Source of the DNA: Microcoleus sp. bin38.metabat.b11b12b14.051
GTDB taxonomy: Bacteria; Cyanobacteriota; Cyanobacteriia; Cyanobacteriales; Microcoleaceae
Length of the DNA: 64,000 nucleotides
Direction of reading: 5' to 3'
NCBI RefSeq assembly: GCF_013299165.1
Contig: NZ_JAAFKD010000028.1
Location: forward strand, 1-64,000
In this document: positions 1-6,580 of the stretch, one piece after another
Position numbering within the stretch: position 1 is the stretch's first letter
How the letters are laid out: each line of letters starts with the position of its first letter
Notes under the pieces: model-generated
Database searches by the model: none
Seen by the model: the letters and a program-made list of their open reading frames with translations, nothing else
What the model was told of the DNA's origin: nothing
Translations under genes and position numbers: made by a program

Positions 1-1
1 C

Positions 2-1132
2 TACGGTTCGGCGGTGGGAGTGACTGTGGTGGGGCTGCTGTCGGCGCTGCTACCCATTGGCTTGGATGTAGAGTTGATTCATTTGGTGGCTAGCGCGGCG
101 GGGGGATTGCTGGGCGCTTTTATGGCAGAAAGATTGCGATCGCGCGAGGAGTTGGCTCTTTTGGGCGTGGCTGTCGGCTTGACTCAGGGCATGGTTTATC
201 TGGTGGGGACTTTGATTGCCAGCGCGGCTGCGGGTGCGATTTGGTACGTGGTGCTCGGTACGGTGGGCGCGCAAAGTTTGGCGGGTTTGGCTTGGAGCGT
301 TGTGGCGATCGGCATCAGCCCTTATTTAGAACACGTTTTTGACCTAATTACCCCGATCCGGCTGGCGGAACTTGCCAATCCCAACCGCCCGCTGTTAAAG
401 AGGTTGGCGGCCGTTGCTCCGGGGACTTTTCAGCACACGCTATTTGTGGCTAGTTTGGCCGAAGCTGCGGCGAGAGAACTCGGCTGCAATGTTGAGTTAG
501 TCAGGGCTGGGACATTATACCACGATATCGGAAAAATGCACGACCCGAACGGATTTTGCGAAAATCAAATGGGCGGGGGCAACAAACACGATGAAATTAA
601 TAACCCTTGGACGAGCGCCGAAATTATTAAAAAGCACGTTAGCGAAGGGTTGGTAATGGCGCGGAAACATAGATTGCCGAAGGCAATTCAGGCGTTTATT
701 CCTGAACATCAAGGCACAATGTTAATTGCTTATTTCTACCATCAAGCGCAGCAAATTGCTGCCAAAGAACCGGAAAATTTAAATATTACTTTGGCAGATG
801 CGGGTAATTCAAAGTTAGCAATCAAAACCAGGGAAGTGAGGGAGCAGGATTTTCGCTACGACGGGCCGATTCCGCAGTCGCGGGAAACGGGGATTTTGAT
901 GCTGGCGGATTCTTGTGAGGCTGCTTTGCGATCGCTCAAGGATGCCACTCATGAGGAAGCTTTGAATATGGTTAATCGGATTTTGAGGGCTCGCTGGCAG
1001 GATAATCAGTTGCTGGATTCGGGTTTGACTCGGGAGGATATGTCTTTAATTGCGGAGATTTTTGTGCGGGTTTGGGAACAGTTCAATCACAAGCGGATTG
1101 CTTATCCTAGTGCAGTTTTTACTCCGAGGTAG
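2..1132 (+). CDS. 7TMR-HD (PgpH-like) membrane phosphodiesterase, 5'-truncated
   Basis: The frame stays open to the left window edge, so the GTG at 14 is probably internal and the N-terminus is missing. The first ~115 visible residues are hydrophobic helices, the end of the 7TM region. An HD-domain follows with the metal-ligand motifs GTFQHT, YHDIGKMHDP, IPEHQGT and LADSCEAA. In characterised relatives (PgpH) this architecture hydrolyses the second messenger cyclic-di-AMP to pApA on the cytoplasmic side of the membrane. The role here is inferred from family. The C-terminus appears complete, with the TAG stop at 1130-1132. The gene is followed by a long tandem-repeat array with no obvious partner gene. 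Confidence 0.85.
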   Translation, partial: YGSAVGVTVVGLLSALLPIGLDVELIHLVASAAGGLLGAFMAERLRSREELALLGVAVGLTQGMVYLVGTLIASAAAGAIWYVVLGTVGAQSLAGLAWSVVAIGISPYLEHVFDLITPIRLAELANPNRPLLKRLAAVAPGTFQHTLFVASLAEAAARELGCNVELVRAGTLYHDIGKMHDPNGFCENQMGGGNKHDEINNPWTSAEIIKKHVSEGLVMARKHRLPKAIQAFIPEHQGTMLIAYFYHQAQQIAAKEPENLNITLADAGNSKLAIKTREVREQDFRYDGPIPQSRETGILMLADSCEAALRSLKDATHEEALNMVNRILRARWQDNQLLDSGLTREDMSLIAEIFVRVWEQFNHKRIAYPSAVFTPR

Positions 1133-1186
1133 AAACTTGTGAGTTAATTTTTAGAATATTTTGTTTATGGTAAAATACCATTTTGG

Positions 1187-1699
1187 TGGTTCGTAGTGAG
1201 GACTTCAGTCCTTCCATCTGATGCGGACTGAAGTCCTCACTACGAACCTAAAAACCATTAAATCATTTGTCCTTCCATCTGATGCGGACTGAAGTCCTCA
1301 CTACGAACCTAAAAACCATTAAATCATTTGTCCTTCCATCTGATGCGGACTGAAGTCCTCACTACGAACCTAAAAACCATTAAATCATTTGTCCTTCCAT
1401 CTGATGCGGACTGAAGTCCTCACTACGAACCTAAAAACCATTAAATCATTTGTCCTTCCATCTGATGCGGACTGAAGTCCTCACTACGAACCTAAAAACC
1501 ATTAAATTATTTGTCCTTCCATCTGATGCGGACTGAAGTCCTCACTACGAACCTAAAAACCATTAAATTATTTGTCCTTCCATCTGATGCGGACTGAAGT
1601 CCTCACTACGAACCTAAAAACCATTAAATTATTTGTCCTTCCATCTGATGCGGACTGAAGTCCTCACTACGAACCTAAAAACCATTAAATCATTCCCAA
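1187..1699. repeat. Tandem array, eight 61-bp units, started by an inverted copy
   Basis: Units begin with CTTCCATCTGATGCGGACTG at 1211, 1272, 1333, 1394, 1455, 1516, 1577 and 1638, a strict 61-bp period. The copies are almost identical; some have AAATCATTT and some AAATTATTT at the junction. Upstream, 1188-1210 is the reverse complement of part of the unit (GGTTCGTAGTGAGGACTTC... against ...GAAGTCCTCACTACGAACC). The first unit can therefore fold into a near-perfect hairpin. The core palindrome belongs to a dispersed family also seen near 22030-22200, 56468-56530 and 63706-63767. There are no variable spacers, so it is not CRISPR. A short AAAATCT microsatellite (1700-1738) joins the array to the next gene. 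Confidence 0.9.
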
Positions 1700-1739
1700 T
1701 CCCTAAATCTAAAATCTAAAATCTAAAATCTAAAATCGT

Positions 1740-2216
1740 TTAAGATGTACCGCGCAGGGCACCATGTACTTGAGGATTGCCGCTGACAATCACTACGGTT
1801 TGCTTGATTCCATCGATCGCCCAATGTCCGTCTGTTGTTTGAATCAAAGTGTGAAAATAGTTTCCTGCTGTGTCCAACCGATTTTGTCCGGCTTCGCGAG
1901 TGGGGTCAAGTCGATAAATTTGGTATGCAGACTGGCATTTGGCTGTATTGTTGTGAATAGTTACTTCATGATTTGTGCTGATGTGCAGCGTTCGCAAACC
2001 TGCAAGTCCTTCTACTCGCTGTTGTATATACTCTTCTGCGGTTATTCGTCTGGGAGTTTCACTCCTGAATTCCGAATAGTCGATATCTATTTCGTCCGCT
2101 AGGTGCGATCGCAATTTTTGCCAGTCTTTGGCGTCGATCGCATTTGCAAATGCTACGATCGCATCTATGACAGCAGCCCGGTTCACAATCCAGCGGATTT
2201 CTGGGAGTTCGTACAT
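1740..2216 (-). CDS. SnoaL-like / NTF2-fold protein
   Basis: A 158-residue protein resembling the SnoaL_4 branch of the NTF2-like cone fold. An N-terminal helix (VIDAIVAFANAIDAKDWQKL) is followed by DEIDIDYSEF, then a C-terminal beta-sheet (HTLIQTTDGHWAIDGIKQTV). Such proteins are small cytosolic enzymes (isomerases, cyclases, dehydratases) or ligand binders. The sequence does not reveal a substrate. The ATG at 2214-2216 is the only sensible start. It is monocistronic, between the 61-bp array and a hairpin repeat. Confidence 0.7.
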   Translation of the reverse strand: MYELPEIRWIVNRAAVIDAIVAFANAIDAKDWQKLRSHLADEIDIDYSEFRSETPRRITAEEYIQQRVEGLAGLRTLHISTNHEVTIHNNTAKCQSAYQIYRLDPTREAGQNRLDTAGNYFHTLIQTTDGHWAIDGIKQTVVIVSGNPQVHGALRGTS

Positions 2217-2253
2217 TGTAGGGATGGTGAATTAAATAATTTACACAAAGCTG

Positions 2254-2305
2254 TGGGATGGGCGTCTCGCCCGTCCAATCATAGACGGGCGAGACGCCCA
2301 TCCCA
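2254..2305. repeat. Hairpin repeat (22-bp arms)
   Basis: Arms 2254-2275 and 2284-2305 are exact reverse complements (core GGGCGTCTCGCCCGTC) with an 8-nt loop. A sister with the same GTCTCGCCCG core lies at 16518-16565. It sits just upstream of the SnoaL-like gene on the minus strand. It is not followed by a T-run, so I treat it as a dispersed palindrome and not a terminator. Confidence 0.8.
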
Positions 2306-2393
2306 CGCAGATAAATTTTGAGTTTATCCTAGTTTTTGATTGTAGCAACCGCCTAGACGGCTGGCACGTTATTAATTGCTGAAACATCAGCTT

Positions 2394-2442
2394 TTCTTCC
2401 TTCTTCCTTCTTCCTTCTTCCTTCTTCCTTCTTCCTTCTTCT
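2394..2442. repeat. Heptanucleotide tandem repeat (TTCTTCC)n
   Basis: About seven tandem copies of a 7-bp unit (TTCTTCC/CTTCCTT). They abut the stop codon of the minus-strand permease at 2441-2443. This matches the short tandemly repeated repetitive (STRR) class known from filamentous cyanobacteria. Confidence 0.85.
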
Positions 2443-3307
2443 ATCCTTTGACTCCGGCGGCCGCTTCTGTCGGTACAATGTATTTTTGCAACAGCACAAA
2501 CAGTCCTAAAACTGGAATAATCGAAATAATCGAACCCGCCGCCACCAAACGCCAATCTAAGGAAAATGTCCCGGCTAAATTGGCGACACCTAAAGGTAAC
2601 GTATAATATTCTGGCCTGTCTAAAACTAGCAGCGGCCACAAAAAGTCACTCCAAGAACCGATAAATACAAAAATTCCTAATGTGACTAAAGCTGGCTTAA
2701 TTGCGGGAATCATGACGTGCCACCAAATGCCTAATTCTGTGCAGCCGTCGATGCGGGCGGCTTCTTCTAATTCTTTGGGAACTGCGAGAAATGCTTGTCG
2801 CAATAAAAATATGCCGAAGGCTGAGGCGAGTCCGGGAAATATGACGCCTAAATAGCTATTTTTTAATCCGAGTTGTACTGTCAAAATGTACAGCGGAATC
2901 ATGACTATTTGGAAGGGTATCATGATTGTGGAAATAATTGTAATTAAAATGGCTTCGCGGCCGCGAAAGTTAAGTCTGGCTAAGGGGTATGCGGCGAGGG
3001 CGCAAAACAAAACGTTGATGCTGACTGTCAGGCCTGCAATTAGGGTGCTGTTGAACAGGTAGCGCCCGAAGGGGTTGGTTTCCCAGACTTTGATGAAGTT
3101 TTCGAGGGTTGGCTGTTGCGGCCACAGTTGCGGGGGATATTGAAAGATGTTTTCGCTGGGGGATTTGAGGGAGGTACTGAGCAGCCACAGCAAGGGAAAC
3201 AGCATTAAAAGTGCGATCGCCCCCATGATACTGTACGTCCACAGGGTTCTCCACGGCGATCGACTACGGTTTGGGGAATTTGATTTTTTAGCTTTGAGAT
3301 TGTTCAT
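2441..3307 (-). CDS. Carbohydrate ABC transporter permease (MalG-type)
   Basis: Inner-membrane subunit of a sugar importer. It has about six hydrophobic helices and the binding-protein-dependent permease loop EEAARIDGCTELGIWWHVMI, which contacts the ATPase (EAA motif). I chose the ATG at 3307 (MNNLKAKK...). The upstream in-frame extension runs into the divergent rpsF start and would add 23 unlikely residues. That gives 288 aa, normal for MalG/GgtD-like permeases. The substrate cannot be read from the sequence. No binding protein, second permease or ATPase lies nearby, so the remaining subunits must be elsewhere. Its 3' end is flush with a heptanucleotide repeat. Confidence 0.85.
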   Translation of the reverse strand: MNNLKAKKSNSPNRSRSPWRTLWTYSIMGAIALLMLFPLLWLLSTSLKSPSENIFQYPPQLWPQQPTLENFIKVWETNPFGRYLFNSTLIAGLTVSINVLFCALAAYPLARLNFRGREAILITIISTIMIPFQIVMIPLYILTVQLGLKNSYLGVIFPGLASAFGIFLLRQAFLAVPKELEEAARIDGCTELGIWWHVMIPAIKPALVTLGIFVFIGSWSDFLWPLLVLDRPEYYTLPLGVANLAGTFSLDWRLVAAGSIISIIPVLGLFVLLQKYIVPTEAAAGVKG

Positions 3308-3374
3308 GGTTGGTATATGATAATAAGTCCTTGCTTCGCGAGAAGCCTTGTTTGTCCATAAGGGAATTATTGCC

Positions 3375-3710
3375 ATGAAACCGTTTATTTACGAAACAAT
3401 GTACATTCTGCGCCCTGATTTGGGTGAAGAAATGACTGACCAGGCGATCGCGAAATATCAAACCATTTTGCGCGATCAAGGTGCTGAAAATATCGAAACT
3501 CAGCACCGCGGTAAGCGTCGCTTGGCTTACGAAATCGGCAAGCACCGCGACGGAGTATACGTTCAAATGAACTATACAGCTCCGGGCGCTGCAATTTTTC
3601 CTATGGAACGCGCGATGCGTTTGAGCGAAGAAGTGATTCGCTATTTGACGATTAAGCAAGATGTCCCAGATGCACCTGAAGCTGAAGCTGAAGCTGAAGT
3701 CGCTGCTTAG
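3375..3710 (+). CDS. rpsF: 30S ribosomal protein S6
   Basis: The 111-residue sequence starts [19 protein letters not shown] and includes the S6 signatures [10 protein letters not shown] and DGVYVQMNY. The C-terminal tail is acidic ([10 protein letters not shown]). S6 binds 16S rRNA with S18 in the platform of the small subunit. The ATG at 3375 is preferred over an in-frame TTG at 3348, because it is preceded by AAGGGA with good spacing and begins the conserved sequence. It is divergent from the permease; its start is only 67 bp from the permease start. rpsR is not adjacent. Confidence 0.95.
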   Translation: MKPFIYETMYILRPDLGEEMTDQAIAKYQTILRDQGAENIETQHRGKRRLAYEIGKHRDGVYVQMNYTAPGAAIFPMERAMRLSEEVIRYLTIKQDVPDAPEAEAEAEVAA

Positions 3711-3764
3711 ATTTGTGTCAACTTAACGTCTTAGTAGTACGGATCTACTGTTTGATGATTAGGG

Positions 3765-3930
3765 CCAGATCCCCCCTAGCCCCCCTTCTTAAGGGGGGGA
3801 CAAGAAGTGTTCAAAGTCCGTCTTTTTAAGGGCGGGGACAGGAAATATTCAAAGTCCCCCCGACTATCCGGGCGAACAGGATTCATCTCAAAGTCCCCCT
3901 TCTTAAGGGGGATTTAGGGGGATCGAGACT
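3765..3930. repeat. C/G-rich palindromic repeat cluster
   Basis: Repeated modules of GATCCCCCCTAGCCCCCC, CTTAAGGGGGG and AAAGTCCCCC fill the space between rpsF and the convergent creatininase gene. The CCCCCCTT-CTTAAGGGGGG block at about 3779-3799 can form a hairpin and could serve as a terminator for rpsF. The same family recurs at 50713-50870 and inside the 103-bp elements at 15275 and 16673. Confidence 0.7.
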
Positions 3931-3969
3931 ACGCTAAAAACGCGATTTATCAAAATTTTCAGGTAATTG

Positions 3970-4716
3970 TCAATCTGAGTTCAAAAACTCCAAATAATTA
4001 TTAGTCAATTCTTTGACTGCTAATTCGTGAAATTGCTGGCCGTGTTGGGGAGTCGCTAAGGCTGGATTTGAACCCATTCTCCCGTCGGGAAATCGGCGCC
4101 GGAAGTCAGCAGCACTATAAATTTTGTACCCGGATGCAACTTCTTCCGAAAGCGGTGCTTGTTTGATTGCTTCTGGATAAAGGTACTGGGTTAGTGCAAC
4201 TTCGCTGGGGGTGGCGTGGGAACCTTCTTGGTTTCCGTACAATTCTTTGGCGAGTTTGTAGACTGAACCGCACATGAACCAGTTGCCGATTTGACACTGG
4301 ATTCGATCGGCATTTGGCACATTCAAATCCGACAAATGCGCGTATGTCTCGGAAAATGCTGCTTTCATCGTCGCAATATTCCCGCCGTGACCGTTAATAA
4401 AGAAATATTTCTCAAATCCGGCTTTTGCTAAAGATGTGATATAATCTCTGATTACCAGAATCAGCGTCTGCGGTCGGAGGCTGATGCTACCGGGAAAGCT
4501 GGTATGATGCAAGGCCATCCCCACATTAATTGTCGGGCCGATTAAGGCATTGGCTGCTTCGCCGACACTCTGGGCGATCGCAGAAGCAGTAATCGCGTCA
4601 GTTCCGATTAAGCCGGTGGGCCCGTGTTGTTCGGTGGAGCCGATCGGGATAATTATGCCTCGGGAGCTCTCTAGATAAGCTTCAACCTCGGGCCATGTAC
4701 TCAAATGCAGCAACAT
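3970..4716 (-). CDS. Creatininase-family amidohydrolase
   Basis: A 248-residue protein with the family metal-binding and catalytic motifs in order: IIIPIGSTEQHGP (~22-34), LIGTDA, FINGHGGN (~106-113) and GSHATPSEVA (~164-173). The family comprises cytosolic, metal-dependent C-N hydrolases, such as creatinine amidohydrolase, FAPy deformylase and the MftE peptidase. The exact substrate cannot be deduced. Cyanobacterial members are often annotated only as creatininase family. The start at 4716 puts the GSTEQHGP motif at the usual distance. It is monocistronic and convergent with rpsF. Confidence 0.85.
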   Translation of the reverse strand: MLLHLSTWPEVEAYLESSRGIIIPIGSTEQHGPTGLIGTDAITASAIAQSVGEAANALIGPTINVGMALHHTSFPGSISLRPQTLILVIRDYITSLAKAGFEKYFFINGHGGNIATMKAAFSETYAHLSDLNVPNADRIQCQIGNWFMCGSVYKLAKELYGNQEGSHATPSEVALTQYLYPEAIKQAPLSEEVASGYKIYSAADFRRRFPDGRMGSNPALATPQHGQQFHELAVKELTNNYLEFLNSD

Positions 4717-5100
4717 TATAGGCAGTCTACAGAATTTTTACTTGTAAGTTCGATCGTAGCGGGTCTGGGTCAGTTGTAGGGCGATCGGCTGGTAGTGCGA
4801 TCGTCCAACTCCCGTCCAACTCACAAAACACTATTCCTCAAAAACCCGTCAGATTCCCAGATTTATAGTTAATTTAGCGCCATATTTTTCTATTTCCCAG
4901 GTGATTGAGCGTAAATTCGATCGGGATTGTATCTTCCCACAAAGCTGTAGGGTTCGGTTATAATTGAACAGCAACATTACTGATACTTAAATAAATTAAC
5001 CATTTATTTACTAAAACTTTACCTTTTGATAACCTTTTGCCTGTACGATAAAGCCATCTCCCTATAGATTGGGTGTAACCTGGTCAATCACAAGCGGGCA
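4717..5100. other. Gene-free stretch upstream of the small ORF
   Basis: The stretch is moderately AT-rich with scattered HIP1-like GATCG sites. I see no hairpin, repeat or convincing reading frame. It probably contains the promoters for the creatininase gene (leftward) and for the small ORF and regulator (rightward), but no element can be placed with confidence. Confidence 0.4.
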
Positions 5101-5265
5101 ATGTTTTACAAAGTAATACCGAACCCTAGGAATGACCGGGCTTCTAACGCCTGGACGCAGGCAGACAGCGCAGCTATCGCAACTGCTCAACGGCTATATT
5201 TCTTGCACGAACAAGTAAAAACAGTCGAGCGTATGTCTGTCGGATGGACTGGCGAAAGATTATAA
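5101..5265 (+). CDS. Possible small protein, 54 aa, unknown
   Basis: The reading frame ATG 5101 to TAA 5263-5265 encodes 54 residues beginning MFYKVIPNPRNDRASNAW and ending SVGWTGERL. Composition is protein-like (helix TAQRLYFLHEQVKTVERM, balanced charges, no low complexity) and different from the repeat-derived frames around it. The ribosome-binding site is weak (AAGCGGGC upstream). It precedes the OmpR-type regulator by 112 bp, so it could be a leader peptide or a small partner. No family recognised. Confidence 0.4.
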   Translation: MFYKVIPNPRNDRASNAWTQADSAAIATAQRLYFLHEQVKTVERMSVGWTGERL

Positions 5266-5377
5266 GTGATTCAAGAGTCGATCGCACATAAAGAGCGATC
5301 GCAGCGCGAGAGTGCCTCAGCTACTGAAGAAAGCACCTCCCGCTAGCTACATACAAACACAACTCCCACTGATATTT

Positions 5378-6118
5378 ATGTCTTCTGCTGAATTAAGCGA
5401 AAGTCCTTCAAGGCTGGCTGTTGGACAAGCCGGCCGCATCTTGTTATTGGAAGGTGAAGACCTGTTGCGGGAAATGCTAGCTTTGGCCCTAAAAGAACAG
5501 GGCTATGAGGTGGTTGTTACTAGCGACGGGCGCAACGCTCTGCCTTCTGTGCAGGCTTCCTCGTCTTACCACGGTGAATTCGGTTTTAACCTGTTAATTA
5601 TGGACTCAATTAACGGTTTGGATCTGTGTCGAATGTTACGGCATCAAGGAAATCCCGTTCCTATTTTGATTGTCGGTGCGAGAGGAAGTGCCAACAATTG
5701 CGCTTTTTATCTCGAAGCCGGATCGGATGATTATCTCACCAAGCCTTTTGGAATGCGGGAATTTATCGCCCGCTGTCGGGCACTAATGCGGCGCCAACGT
5801 CTCGGTCAGTTACCACAACCGATGATGCTGCAATATAAGAACATAACTCTTTATCCTGAAGAATGCCGCGTGTTAGTTCATGGCATTGAAGTGAAACTTT
5901 CTCCTAAACAGTTTCGCTTACTAGAACTATTTATGACTAATCCCCGGCGAGTTTGGTCTCGCGATCAGTTGCTAGAAAAAATTTGGGGCCAAGATTTTAT
6001 CGGAGACAGCAAAACAGTTGACGTTCACATCCGCTGGCTGCGCGAAAAGTTAGAAATCGATCCTGGTCAACCGGAATATATCATTACAGTACGGGGGTTC
6101 GGCTATCGATTTGGTTGA
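5378..6118 (+). CDS. OmpR/PhoB-type response regulator with atypical receiver
   Basis: The protein is 246 aa when started at the ATG 5378 (MSSAELSESPS); an in-frame start at 5312 would add a non-conserved leader. Residues ~20-140 form a receiver and ~150-246 a winged-helix DNA-binding domain ending VDVHIRWLREKLEIDPG...VRGFGYRFG. The receiver retains D76 and K122 (YLTKPF). However, the acidic pair reads E25-G26, the segment after D76 (MDSINGLD) is two residues short and lacks the usual proline, and the conserved Thr/Ser is Gly (IVGARG). Such receivers are often phosphorylation-independent. NblR is a known atypical cyanobacterial regulator, and this may be an NblR-like or other orphan regulator. 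No sensor kinase is adjacent. Confidence 0.85.
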   Translation: MSSAELSESPSRLAVGQAGRILLLEGEDLLREMLALALKEQGYEVVVTSDGRNALPSVQASSSYHGEFGFNLLIMDSINGLDLCRMLRHQGNPVPILIVGARGSANNCAFYLEAGSDDYLTKPFGMREFIARCRALMRRQRLGQLPQPMMLQYKNITLYPEECRVLVHGIEVKLSPKQFRLLELFMTNPRRVWSRDQLLEKIWGQDFIGDSKTVDVHIRWLREKLEIDPGQPEYIITVRGFGYRFG

Positions 6119-6217
6119 GTTTTTAGATTATTTGTACGGTTCCAAGTTGCAGTCAAATATGACGTAGGGATACAACAATGTTGTGTCCTTACTTGTATGT
6201 ATAGGCTAATTAAATAT

Positions 6218-6328
6218 CTTGCAAAAATAGTTAGGAACGGGCTCTTCGGCCCGTTCCACAAAGATATTTTTTATGTGGAATGGGCCGAAGAGCCCGTTCC
6301 AAAAGTTGATAAAAAAGATTTTTGCAAG
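6218..6328. repeat. Inverted-repeat element with 11-bp ends and inner hairpin
   Basis: Outer ends CTTGCAAAAAT (6218-6228) and ATTTTTGCAAG (6318-6328) are exact inverses. Inside, 6233-6258 and 6275-6300 form a second long inverted repeat around GGGCTCTTCGGCCCGTTCC. It looks like a small non-autonomous element, but no clear target-site duplication is visible. It lies just after the regulator and could also fold as a transcriptional barrier. Confidence 0.6.
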
Positions 6329-6334
6329 AGGTCT

Positions 6335-6552
6335 ATTATCGTAGGGTACTCGGAATAAATGGTGCGTCAGTTTAGAGATTGTCTGTAATTATCAAGAATT
6401 ACCTTTGCTGACGCACCCTACCTATACCTGTCAATTATCCCAGGCTAATTATCGTAGGGTACTCCGTAATAAATGGTGCGTCAGTTTAGAGATTGTCCGT
6501 AATTATCAAGAATTACCTTTGCTGACGCACCCTACCCATACCTGCCAACTGT
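6335..6552. repeat. Direct repeat, two ~100-bp copies with GGTGCGTCAG palindromes
   Basis: Copies start near 6335 and 6449 (ATTATCGTAGGGTACTC...) and differ at a few bases. Each contains GGTGCGTCAG...CTGACGCACC, an inverted repeat shared with 27320, 43430, 44760 and 50189-50695. Heptanucleotide CAACTGT/CAACTAT repeats (6546-6572) follow, directly before the PhoX-like start codon. Confidence 0.8.
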
Positions 6553-6580
6553 CAACTATCAACTGTCAACTGATTAAACT

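Noticed and set aside
1187-1699. Possible CRISPR array
   Set aside because: The 61-bp units are near-identical throughout with no unique spacers, and no cas genes are nearby.
3308-3376. Longer N-terminus for the sugar permease
   Set aside because: It would overlap the rpsF start on the other strand and adds residues without family similarity; the ATG at 3307 fits.
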